Assembly: GCA_008501825.1 (NCBI GenBank)
Contig: QQUA01000016.1
Span: forward strand, 305,261 to 369,260
Direction: 5' to 3'
Length of the DNA: 64,000 bases
DNA from: Planctomycetota bacterium
GTDB lineage: Bacteria > Planctomycetota > UBA1135
Numbering within the stretch: position 1 is the stretch's first letter; the number at the start of each line of letters is the position of its first letter. Both the position numbers and the translations under genes were made by a program. Of this stretch, positions 1-7,206 are shown in pieces. Under the pieces are notes generated by a model. The model had not been told where the DNA came from. It saw only the letters and a program-made list of their open reading frames with translations, and made no database searches.

Positions 1-1142
1 TTTTGCGCTGAACGGGCCAGGGCCGGCAAACTGAGAAAGCGGCCGCGAGTAAACGGCTTTAAATGGCTCAAATGAATGTTCTCCTCCACGCTGCGATTCA
101 AGGCCAAGCCTTCTTGGGCGCGATCTTCGCTTAGCAAGCCGACTCCGGCTTGCAGCAAACGAGAAGGAGCAAGATGACGGAGCGAATATTCCTTATCCGA
201 AATATGAAGTCGGCCGCGACCGGCAGGGTCCAAGCCGAACAGCGTACGCAATAACTCGGTACGCCCCGCCCCCACCAAGCCGGCCAACCCAAGGACTTCG
301 CCTCGTTTCAATTCCAAATCCGCATTCACCGGCATCGGCCGGCCGGAAATGGCTTCCAACTTCAAAATCGGATTGCCAACTTGGTGCGGCACCTTGGGAA
401 ACATGTCTTGCAACTCGCGGCCGATCATTTGCGCCACCAATTGATCCATACTGAAGTCCTGCAAGCGGCCCTCGCCGACGGTGCGGCCGTCTCGGAGCAC
501 GGTAAAGCGATCGCCGATGCGCTGAACTTCTTCCAGAAAGTGAGAAATGTAAATCACCGCCACGCCGCTGTTGCGAAGCTGGTCGATGACTTGGAATAAG
601 TGTTCGATATCGTTCAGCCCGAGGCTGGAAGTCGGCTCGTCCAAAATCAAAATCCTGGCTTCGGTCATGAAAGCCCGGGCGATTTCCACCAATTGGCGAG
701 CGGCCGGAGATAAGCGATGCACCGGCGTCTTCGGTTGAATGTCCGGTCTTTGCAACCGTTGTAAGGCTTCGGTTACCCGGCGGCGAGACCGTCTTCGTTC
801 CAAAAAACCAAACCGACTTTCCTCCAAACCCAACAATAAATTTTCTTCCACGGTCAAATGAGGTGCCAGGTTCAATTCCTGATAGACGATGGAGACGCCT
901 GCCTGGCGCGCCTCTTTGGGTCCGGAAGGGCGAAAAGGACGTTGATCCAACAGCATGTCGCCTTGATCGGCCGACTGGGCTCCAGCCAATATTTTCATCA
1001 AAGTCGATTTGCCCGCTCCATTTTCGCCAAGGAGAGCATGAACTTCTCCGGCCCGAACGTCCAAATTCACTTGATCCAGGGCTTGAGTGGCTCCAAAGCG
1101 TTTGCCGACGCCGCGGACTTGCAGCACTCCTTCTGCACTCAC
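1..1142 (-). CDS. Sugar ABC transporter ATPase, RbsA/MglA type (3' end beyond window)
   Basis: This is the ATP-binding subunit of a CUT2-type sugar importer, which drives uptake of a monosaccharide delivered by the binding lipoproteins encoded just upstream. The GTG start at 1142 lies 3 nt past the TGA of the binding-protein gene, so the genes are co-translated. Translation from it gives a first nucleotide-binding domain with Walker A GENGAGKST (residues 39-47), signature HRLSPAARQLVEIARA and Walker B RILILDEPTSSL. A second domain follows with the degenerate P-loop GLVGAGRTELLR and the segment SEDRAQEGLALNRSVEENI, the double-domain layout of RbsA/MglA/XylG. The gene runs off the left edge after about 380 codons, against about 500 usual for the family. 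The permease is expected beyond the edge. The substrate cannot be read from the sequence. Confidence 0.9.
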   Translation of the reverse strand, partial: MSAEGVLQVRGVGKRFGATQALDQVNLDVRAGEVHALLGENGAGKSTLMKILAGAQSADQGDMLLDQRPFRPSGPKEARQAGVSIVYQELNLAPHLTVEENLLLGLEESRFGFLERRRSRRRVTEALQRLQRPDIQPKTPVHRLSPAARQLVEIARAFMTEARILILDEPTSSLGLNDIEHLFQVIDQLRNSGVAVIYISHFLEEVQRIGDRFTVLRDGRTVGEGRLQDFSMDQLVAQMIGRELQDMFPKVPHQVGNPILKLEAISGRPMPVNADLELKRGEVLGLAGLVGAGRTELLRTLFGLDPAGRGRLHISDKEYSLRHLAPSRLLQAGVGLLSEDRAQEGLALNRSVEENIHLSHLKPFTRGRFLSLPALARSAQ

Positions 1143-1145
1143 GGC

Positions 1146-2138
1146 TCAGCCTCCCAGCACGGCCTCGAAGTCAGGGTGCAACAATTCTTGAATTTCCGGA
1201 TCGTTCATATTGCCTTGGCTGGCCACGCGCACGCCGGTATCGATCCGAGTTTCCACTCTTTCCCCGTTCAAATGGCGCAATGCGGTTTGAACACCGAGAT
1301 AACCCATTTGCATCGGATTCTGCAACACCAAGCCGTGCAGATGTCCTTGTTTCAAACCTTCTACCAACCCTTCGCTGGCATCGAAACCGACGAAACGGAC
1401 TTTGCCGGCCAAGCCGCGGCTACGCAAGGCCAGGAGCATGCCATAAGTGGACGATTCATTCGGGCAAAACACCCCGGCCAAATCGGTGTGAACCGAAAGC
1501 AGGTTTTCGGCGGCTTCCTGAGCCGTGGCCCGAGTGGCTCCGGCATAACGCTTCGGATCGACCAGATCGATGCTTGGAAATTCGCCGCGGATGGTGTCCA
1601 GAAAACCTTGTTCCCGTTGGCCGGTACTCTCCGAACCTTCGGCATAACGCAGCAAAAGCACTTTTCCGCCCTCGGGCAAACCTTGCCCTAAATGGCGGGC
1701 GGCGCGCACGCCTCCTTCAAAGTTGTCGGTGGCCACGTAACTCAGAAAGTCCTTGCCCGCCTCACCGTCCAAACCGGAGTCGATGATGACCACCGGAATG
1801 TTTCGGCCCATGGCCAAACTAACCGGTTGAGTCAGGGCTCGCTGGTCGAGGGGAGCCAGCACCATGGCGTCCACACCGCGGCTTACATAGCTCTCCACTA
1901 AGGCCACTTGCTGGGCCCGGTCGTCTTCCCGCTCCGGACCACGCCACAGAATTTCCACGTCCTGGCTTTCCTGACCGGCACGAACCGCCCCGGCTTGGAC
2001 CGCTTTCCAAAATTCATGAGTGGTTCCCTTCGGGATCACGGCGATGCGCCGGAGGTTGTCGGCGGCGCCTTCGGTTTCGCCGCCGCAAGCCAACGGCAAC
2101 CCAAGAGAAATCAACAGCGGGAGGGCGCGGAATTTCAT
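1146..2138 (-). CDS. Periplasmic sugar-binding lipoprotein, RbsB-like (copy 1)
   Basis: This 330-residue protein is a substrate-binding component for the adjacent ABC ATPase. A lipoprotein signal ends in LPLAC with the lipidation Cys at residue 18. The mature part follows the LacI/RbsB-type periplasmic fold: it begins RRIAVIPKGTTHEFWKAVQAG, then has the hinge-region stretch VDAMVLAPLDQRAL and the conserved VVIIDSGLDGEAGKDFLSY. It sits between a second, paralogous binding protein (upstream) and the ATPase (downstream, 3 nt away) on the same strand. The two binding proteins share long identical stretches, so this looks like a tandem duplication. The family is clear but the ligand is unknown. 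Confidence 0.9.
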   Translation of the reverse strand: MKFRALPLLISLGLPLACGGETEGAADNLRRIAVIPKGTTHEFWKAVQAGAVRAGQESQDVEILWRGPEREDDRAQQVALVESYVSRGVDAMVLAPLDQRALTQPVSLAMGRNIPVVIIDSGLDGEAGKDFLSYVATDNFEGGVRAARHLGQGLPEGGKVLLLRYAEGSESTGQREQGFLDTIRGEFPSIDLVDPKRYAGATRATAQEAAENLLSVHTDLAGVFCPNESSTYGMLLALRSRGLAGKVRFVGFDASEGLVEGLKQGHLHGLVLQNPMQMGYLGVQTALRHLNGERVETRIDTGVRVASQGNMNDPEIQELLHPDFEAVLGG

Positions 2139-2214
2139 TTCGCGGAAGCCGGGGAGGGTTCGGGTCCCAGTCTAGAAGGTTCCCGGCCTCGGTCTAGCGC
2201 GGAAAGGAACGGCC

Positions 2215-3204
2215 TTATTCCGAGACGTAAGCCCGCCAATCCGGAAACAGGAGCGATCGGATTTCCGGGTCGTTGCGGTTTTCCGGCGTCGCCAAACCGA
2301 CTCCAGTGTCTTGGCGGGAAGGAACGCTTTCGCCCTTCAAAGCCCGCAAGGCGCTTTGCACTCCCCAATACCCCATTTTCATCGGGTCTTGAAGGATGAT
2401 TCCCATGACCTCCCCGGCTTCCATGGCTTCCACCAGGGCCGGACTGGGATCGAAGCCCATGAGCTTGACCTGCCCGGCCAAGCCGCGCTGGCGCAAGGCC
2501 AGCAAAGCTCCGTGGACCACCGGTTCGGCAGGCCCGAAGATGGCGTTCACCTCGGGATGGACGCTGAGCAAGTTTTCCACCGCCTCCTGAGCGGAAGCCC
2601 TGGATGCACCGGCGTAGCGGTTGGGATCGATCACCTCAATTTCAGGAAAGCCGGTCAAGGCCTCCAGGAAGCCTTCTTCTCGCTCGGTCGTACTTTCCGA
2701 GCCCTCCACGTACCGAACGAGCAATATTTTGCCCTTTCCGCCGAGTTGGTCGGCGAGGTATTTTCCTGCCATCTCCCCGGCCAAACGATTGTCGGTGGCC
2801 ACGTAGCTAAGGAAGTCCTTGCCGGCCTCGGCGTCCAATCCGGAATCGACGATGATCACCGGAATGCCCATTTGAGTGGCCTGGCGCACTGGTCCGACCA
2901 GGGCTCGGCGGTCCAAAGGAGCCAGAACCAGGGCATCCACTCGCTGGCTCAAGCAGGTCTCCACCAGTCCGAGCTGGGCGTTGCGGTCGTCCTCCCGGAC
3001 CGCACCTCGCCACAGAATTTCCACCCCTTCCGACTCCTGGGCCGCCTTCAAGGCCCCGGCGTGCAAAGATTTCCAGAATTCATGGGTGGTCCCCTTGGGC
3101 AAAACCGCAATTTGCAGGCGATCCGAGTCGGGTTCGGATCCACAGCCGCAAAGGGAGGCCAGGAAAAAACTTAGCACGCATGCTTGGAGCCGGGAGGAAG
3201 TCAT
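2215..3204 (-). CDS. Periplasmic sugar-binding lipoprotein, RbsB-like (copy 2)
   Basis: This is the first gene of the sugar-import operon and a paralogue of the next gene. The signal ends in a lipobox LCGC (Cys 21), so the protein is likely membrane-anchored. The mature sequence shows IAVLPKGTTHEFWKSLHAG, VDALVLAPLDRRALVGPV and VIIVDSGLDAEAGKDFLSY, all nearly superimposable on copy 1. The 329-residue length matches copy 1 (330). A GGAG lies directly against the ATG at 3204, which is unusually close for a ribosome-binding site. No better start is evident, because an internal GTG would leave too short a signal peptide. The 76-nt gap to copy 1 is longer than the other junctions in this operon. 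Differing ligand preference between copies is possible but unproven. Confidence 0.88.
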   Translation of the reverse strand: MTSSRLQACVLSFFLASLCGCGSEPDSDRLQIAVLPKGTTHEFWKSLHAGALKAAQESEGVEILWRGAVREDDRNAQLGLVETCLSQRVDALVLAPLDRRALVGPVRQATQMGIPVIIVDSGLDAEAGKDFLSYVATDNRLAGEMAGKYLADQLGGKGKILLVRYVEGSESTTEREEGFLEALTGFPEIEVIDPNRYAGASRASAQEAVENLLSVHPEVNAIFGPAEPVVHGALLALRQRGLAGQVKLMGFDPSPALVEAMEAGEVMGIILQDPMKMGYWGVQSALRALKGESVPSRQDTGVGLATPENRNDPEIRSLLFPDWRAYVSE

Positions 3205-3354
3205 CTCCGGCGATTATCAAGGAAATTTCCGCAACTGGGAAAAAACCTGACCTATTTTTCTCGCTTTTCCGCCTTCTCTTACGGAGGACTTTTCTTGAAA
3301 AAGGCCGGCCATGACTAAAGATGATCGTGCTCCGAACCGCTGGAGTTGATAACC

Positions 3355-3921
3355 ATGCTCCTACCCACACGGTACCGCTATACGCTGGACGCAACCGACC
3401 GAATTCGGTTTGTGGACCGCAATTGGCTTCGCTTCGCCAAGGAGAATCTGGCTCCTTGGTTAACCGCCGAAAATGTATTGGACCGGCCGGTCTGGGAATT
3501 TATTTCCGGCCAAGAAACCCGCACCCTTTACAGGATGCTGTTCGAAAGGGCTCGCTCCCGAAGGCTCCCGATCAGCATTCCTTTTCGGTGCGATTCCAAG
3601 GATATCCGGCGTTTCATGCGCTTAACCATCAACCCCCAAGGCACCGAATTGGAATTGGTGAGCTCCGTCCTCCAGGAGGAGCATAGGCCTAGTCAATCTC
3701 TTTTGGATCCCATGGAAGAACACAGTGATCAATATTTAATGGTTTGCTCTTGGTGCAAACTATTCAAAGTCAGCGACGAAGAATGGGTGGAAGTGGAGAA
3801 AGCCATTGCCCGTTTGGGCCTGTTTACTCAAGAGCCCCTGCCGCAACTTTCTCATGGAATCTGCCCGAATTGTCGCCAGTCGATCATGTCCAGCTTGCCG
3901 CAATTGAGCTGGACCAGCTAA
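3355..3921 (+). CDS. PAS-like protein with C-terminal CxxC/CxxC (HGICPxC) module
   Basis: This 188-residue protein is predicted cytoplasmic. The N-terminal part (RYRYTLDATDRIRFVDRNWLRF, residues about 6-27) resembles a PAS sensor domain with the usual VWEFISG segment. The last about 60 residues carry CSWCKLF and SHGICPNC. I recognise this paired-Cys module as a tail on many PAS, GAF and response-regulator signalling proteins, and it probably binds a metal or acts as a redox clamp. ATG 3355 is chosen because GGAG at 3342-3345 is correctly spaced from it, while an upstream in-frame TTG at 3346 abuts that site. No kinase or output domain is present, so the protein must act on a partner. It is divergent from the sugar-import operon and followed by a strong terminator. 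Confidence 0.75.
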   Translation: MLLPTRYRYTLDATDRIRFVDRNWLRFAKENLAPWLTAENVLDRPVWEFISGQETRTLYRMLFERARSRRLPISIPFRCDSKDIRRFMRLTINPQGTELELVSSVLQEEHRPSQSLLDPMEEHSDQYLMVCSWCKLFKVSDEEWVEVEKAIARLGLFTQEPLPQLSHGICPNCRQSIMSSLPQLSWTS

Positions 3922-3941
3922 CGCCGTTCATAAGCAATCGC

Positions 3942-3979
3942 CTCCACCCGGGACTCATCCCAGGTGGAGTTCATTTTTT
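3942..3979 (+). terminator. Intrinsic terminator after the PAS-like gene
   Basis: Arms 3942-3953 and 3958-3969 form an 11-bp stem with one C-A mismatch around a CTCA loop, followed by six T at 3974-3979. It lies between two convergent genes and terminates the plus-strand transcript. Confidence 0.8.
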
Positions 3980-3991
3980 GTCTTTGCAAAG

Positions 3992-5155
3992 TCAGGAACA
4001 ACCGCCCTTTTTCTTCGGCTTTTTCCGAGGGGGCAGATTGGTCTTCGGCTTCGGAGGCGGTGCCGCCCCACCGAAGGGATTCTCCCCTTTCAACCAAGCC
4101 CGATAAGCCGACCGGAAGGGATCCTTTCGTTCAGGATCGAGCAATTCCTTTTGCCAAGTTTCGGCTCCTCCCTGTAACAACACCGCTTCCAAACTGGCTT
4201 GGCGTAGGGAAGCCACCACTCGTTGTGCTTCAGAACCGCCTTGCTGGTCCACGATCACCAGGATGGATTGAGGATCGAAATCGGGTCTAAGGCGCAAGTC
4301 CAACAGGTCGGCCGTGGACGCAGGCACCGCCGAAAACAATCCCGGGACGGAATCGTCCGGACGCAAGTCCAATAGCAGAAAATCGACTCGACCTTCCACT
4401 TGCCAATGAGCGACTTCCAAAGCGGAAACCTCGGGCAAGGGGCGGCCGTCCGAGGGTGTTTCCGAAACCACCGGGGCACCCTCTCCGGGGCCGGCGGCAT
4501 GAGCCACCGCCACCAACAGGGCGCCGGCAGCCATGGAAGTGAGCCCTCCTAAAAACCTTCTGGGCAATAATGGCTTTTGGCCTCCCGCTTCCAACCATCG
4601 GACCAAAGTGAAAGCACCGCCGGCCATCAGCAAAACCATGCCGACTACAACCGCCGCCGGCAAGCCCATCCATTCGAACAGGCTGACTTCCCCCATGGCC
4701 CCCGATTGGTAGAACGGAGCCAAAACCCCAAAGGCTTCTTCGAAAATCAAAATGCCGGTCATGACTCCGAAAAGGGCGAAGAGTCCGTCCAATTTACCGC
4801 TGACCGTTCCGACCACCGCCGTTCCGGGACAATAGCCGGCAGTTACGAAACCTACTCCCAGAATCAAACCGCCGACGATTTGCGGCCAAAGGAAGGTGCT
4901 GCGGTAAGCCAACTGATCCAAAGCCACCCAACCCAGACCTTGTAAGCCGAACAATCCGATCATGGCGGTGACGATGGCGGTAAACATGACCTTCAACACC
5001 CGCCAGTCTTTGAGATAGAAAATGCCGGCCAGGATTTTGGAACTGCCGAAGCCCGATTTCTCCAGCATGAAGCCAAAACCAAAACCAATGCCCAAGGACA
5101 CCAGGAGGCTCAACTCCAAATTCCACTCGGTGAATCCATTCAAGGGAAAGATCAT
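3992..5155 (-). CDS. YeeE/YedE-type sulfur transporter half with C-terminal rhodanese-like domain
   Basis: This 387-residue membrane protein is probably involved in moving a sulfur species (thiosulfate or sulfane sulfur) across the inner membrane. The N-terminal two-thirds is hydrophobic with the YeeE/YedE hallmarks GFGFMLEKSGFGSS and GFVTAGYCPGTAVVG. After the last membrane segment, a soluble part reads as a rhodanese-like fold (VDFLLLDLRPDDSVPG, SILVIVDQQGGSEAQRVVASLR), but I do not see a classic Cys-centred active-site loop, so catalysis is doubtful. ATG 5155 overlaps the previous stop as ATGA and has GGAGG 8 nt upstream; ATG 5161 is an alternative. It is last in the operon with the NrfD, ferredoxin and molybdopterin subunits. 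Confidence 0.82.
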   Translation of the reverse strand: MIFPLNGFTEWNLELSLLVSLGIGFGFGFMLEKSGFGSSKILAGIFYLKDWRVLKVMFTAIVTAMIGLFGLQGLGWVALDQLAYRSTFLWPQIVGGLILGVGFVTAGYCPGTAVVGTVSGKLDGLFALFGVMTGILIFEEAFGVLAPFYQSGAMGEVSLFEWMGLPAAVVVGMVLLMAGGAFTLVRWLEAGGQKPLLPRRFLGGLTSMAAGALLVAVAHAAGPGEGAPVVSETPSDGRPLPEVSALEVAHWQVEGRVDFLLLDLRPDDSVPGLFSAVPASTADLLDLRLRPDFDPQSILVIVDQQGGSEAQRVVASLRQASLEAVLLQGGAETWQKELLDPERKDPFRSAYRAWLKGENPFGGAAPPPKPKTNLPPRKKPKKKGGCS

Positions 5156-5676
5156 TGCCATTGCCTCCGCACGAAGTAGGCGGCCGCAAAGCCGCCGGCG
5201 AACACGGCGAACATGAAAGCCCAACTTCCCAAAGCCAGCATCGCACCCCCGGAAAGAGCTTGTCCGCTGGTACAACCGCGAGCCAAGCGAGCGGCGAAAC
5301 CCATGAGGATTCCCCCGGCCACGGCGAAAGCCAAGCGCTTGCCGCGGCTGGCCGTCGGCCCCCGTTCCACGATGAATCGAGGTCGGGCGCGACCGGCGGC
5401 CAGAGCACTTAGAAAACCTCCCAAGGCCATCCCCAGGATGACGAAGATGAGGTTGTCTTTCAAAATGTGTGGCCCTTGTTCGAAGTAAGTTCCGGCATGG
5501 GGTAAAGCTTCCACGTGCTCCGGTGCCAAGGCGTGTCCGGCGGTCAAAGCGATGCGCCCGAAACCGCCGGAGGCGCCCAATCCGTCGCCGGTCAACAAGA
5601 AGGAAGCCAGCAGTACCAATCCCAAGCCGACGCCCGCCGCGTATGCAGACCAAAAGGGTTTGGCTTTGTCATTCAT
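5152..5676 (-). CDS. YeeE/YedE family membrane protein (first half-transporter)
   Basis: This 174-residue protein has several predicted membrane helices and is the partner half of the next gene, as in PmpA/PmpB-type split sulfur transporters. The diagnostic segment is GFAARLARGCTSGQALSGG (about residues 125-145), whose Cys lies in the family's conserved GCTSG motif, thought to relay sulfur in the full-length transporter TsuA. The start at 5676 (MNDKAKPF) follows the NrfD stop by 4 nt, with GGAGG/AAGG upstream. Its TGA overlaps the ATG of the second half. The tight coupling suggests a two-subunit channel serving the oxidoreductase operon. Confidence 0.85.
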   Translation of the reverse strand: MNDKAKPFWSAYAAGVGLGLVLLASFLLTGDGLGASGGFGRIALTAGHALAPEHVEALPHAGTYFEQGPHILKDNLIFVILGMALGGFLSALAAGRARPRFIVERGPTASRGKRLAFAVAGGILMGFAARLARGCTSGQALSGGAMLALGSWAFMFAVFAGGFAAAYFVRRQWQ

Positions 5677-5680
5677 CCTT

Positions 5681-6640
5681 TCAACCTCCAATGCCCATCG
5701 CCTGTCCAGCATCCACCAGGACGAAGCGCAACATCAAACCCCCGACGAGGATTAGAGCCAAACCCACTCGGGTTTCGGGCCAGCGTCGCAAAATCGCCAT
5801 GGTTTCCAACAAGGCGGGTACCAGCAATCCGGCGCCCACCACCAGAGTCCAAAACACCGCCGTGTAGGGACCGCCTAAAAACAGTTGTGCCGCTTGTCTG
5901 GCCGCTTCTCCACCGGAAGACAAGCCAAACAACCAAAGGCTAAGGAATAGCAATTCCACGGCGATCAAAATTAAATCCAGGCGGACCAGGAAGTGCCGTT
6001 CCAGCTTGGAACGAGTTAGCCAAGCGCACAAAGCCAGTCCGGTCGAAAGCCCACTGATCAGGAAAAGGGGACCGAGGATGGTACTGCTCCAAACCGGGCG
6101 AGCTGCCAGCGAACTCAATAGGATGCCGGTGTAAATGCCCAAAGCGACGCCCAAAGACAAATTGAGCCACGCCATGCTCTTCCGGCGGTGATTCAAAAAG
6201 CGCTGCAAGTTTCGCCAAGCCGGCCGCCGCAACCAAGCCCACCCGCGCCGGCGCCCTTCCGTGCACAGGCTTTGCCAAGCCGGGGCTAAGGCCGCCACAG
6301 CCACCAAGATTAAGATCCAAGATCCCCAGGACATCGGCGACCGGAGCTTCAAGGTTCCGTAAAACCGCAGCACGTGACTTTTGTATTCCAAATCCAAAAA
6401 CAGGGCGAACAAACCCAAACCGAGCAACGGCAGAGCCAAGAACGGGCCCCATCGACTGCTGAACGGCAGTTTCCGGCGGTTCCCGGTCAATTCGGCAGCG
6501 GCATAGAGCACCAGCAAACCGGCAACCAAACCTCCAAAGAACAAGTACACCGGCACTTCCCAACCCCAAAAGTGCAATCCGGGATCGACGTGGGGATTTT
6601 GTCGCGTGCTGACCTCTTCCACGAAGATTTCTTGTTGCAT
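5681..6640 (-). CDS. psrC: NrfD/PsrC family membrane quinone-interacting subunit
   Basis: This 319-residue polytopic protein is the membrane anchor that would exchange electrons with the quinone pool for the molybdopterin enzyme. It begins MQQEIFVEEVSTRQNP, followed by WGWEVPVYLFFGGLVAGLL, the start typical of NrfD/PsrC proteins. About eight to nine hydrophobic segments follow, including SMAWLNLSLGVALGIYTG and RLDLILIAVELLFLS. The ATG at 6640 has GGAG about 7 nt upstream and lies 10 nt after the ferredoxin-subunit stop; longer starts would run into that gene. The subunit set matches polysulfide, thiosulfate or tetrathionate reductases. The direction of electron flow cannot be read from the sequence. 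Confidence 0.88.
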   Translation of the reverse strand: MQQEIFVEEVSTRQNPHVDPGLHFWGWEVPVYLFFGGLVAGLLVLYAAAELTGNRRKLPFSSRWGPFLALPLLGLGLFALFLDLEYKSHVLRFYGTLKLRSPMSWGSWILILVAVAALAPAWQSLCTEGRRRGWAWLRRPAWRNLQRFLNHRRKSMAWLNLSLGVALGIYTGILLSSLAARPVWSSTILGPLFLISGLSTGLALCAWLTRSKLERHFLVRLDLILIAVELLFLSLWLFGLSSGGEAARQAAQLFLGGPYTAVFWTLVVGAGLLVPALLETMAILRRWPETRVGLALILVGGLMLRFVLVDAGQAMGIGG

Positions 6641-6650
6641 GATTCCGCTC

Positions 6651-7205
6651 CTATTCCACCAAGAAGAACTTGGGCTTGGTTCCGGCTTCAGGTTTCCGCA
6701 CCAAAGCGTTCCGATCCCGCAACCAGCGACTGATTTCCGAAGTCGGATCGTCCAGATCTCCAACCGCGATGGCGGATGTTGGGCAAATGCTTTGGCATGC
6801 AGCTTCCTCTCCGTGCTCCAACTTGTGCACGCACAAAGTGCATTTGTCGATGTAGCCATCCGGATGAACGTAGCGGGCGTCGTACGGACAAGAAGCCATG
6901 CATGCCTTGCAGCCGGTACAAAGCTCCGGGTGCACTTGAACGGTTCCGGTGGCCGCGTCGACGTGACTGGCTCCGGTGGGACAACTGTGCACGCAAGGAG
7001 CGTCTTCGCAATGCATGCACGACTCCGACCAGATTTGCATCTTCAAGTCGGGAAATCGTCCCGCCGTTTTTTCATGGATCCAGCGACGCAACCTTCCCGG
7101 CGGAACGTTGTTCTCACTTTTGCAAGCGATGGCGCAAGCACTGCAACCCACGCAGCGGTTCAAATTCACCGCCATGCCCAGTCTTTTATTCACCCCGGCG
7201 GGCAT
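6651..7205 (-). CDS. psrB: 4Fe-4S ferredoxin-type electron transfer subunit (PsrB-like)
   Basis: This 184-residue iron-sulfur subunit would wire the catalytic subunit to the NrfD anchor. Four Cys clusters are visible: CVGCSACAIAC (residues 18-28), CMHCEDAPCVHSCPTG, CTGCKACMASCPY and CTLCVHKL with CQSICPTSA. Together they are enough for four 4Fe-4S centres, as in PsrB/PhsB/DmsB. A GGAGG stands 6 nt before the ATG, and the gene starts 1 nt after the stop of the molybdopterin subunit. It lacks its own signal, as expected for a subunit exported with its Tat-carrying partner. The stop codon is TAG. Confidence 0.92.
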   Translation of the reverse strand: MPAGVNKRLGMAVNLNRCVGCSACAIACKSENNVPPGRLRRWIHEKTAGRFPDLKMQIWSESCMHCEDAPCVHSCPTGASHVDAATGTVQVHPELCTGCKACMASCPYDARYVHPDGYIDKCTLCVHKLEHGEEAACQSICPTSAIAVGDLDDPTSEISRWLRDRNALVRKPEAGTKPKFFLVE

Positions 7206-7206
7206 C

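Noticed and set aside
858..1786. Two long plus-strand frames opposite the ABC genes
   Set aside because: They are antisense to a clear ABC ATPase and a clear binding protein and encode low-complexity His/Gln/Arg-rich sequence.
5156..5653. N-terminal extension giving a 553-residue YeeE protein
   Set aside because: This part overlaps the first half-transporter in another frame, is Arg-rich and lacks membrane helices; ATG 5155 with GGAGG is preferred.
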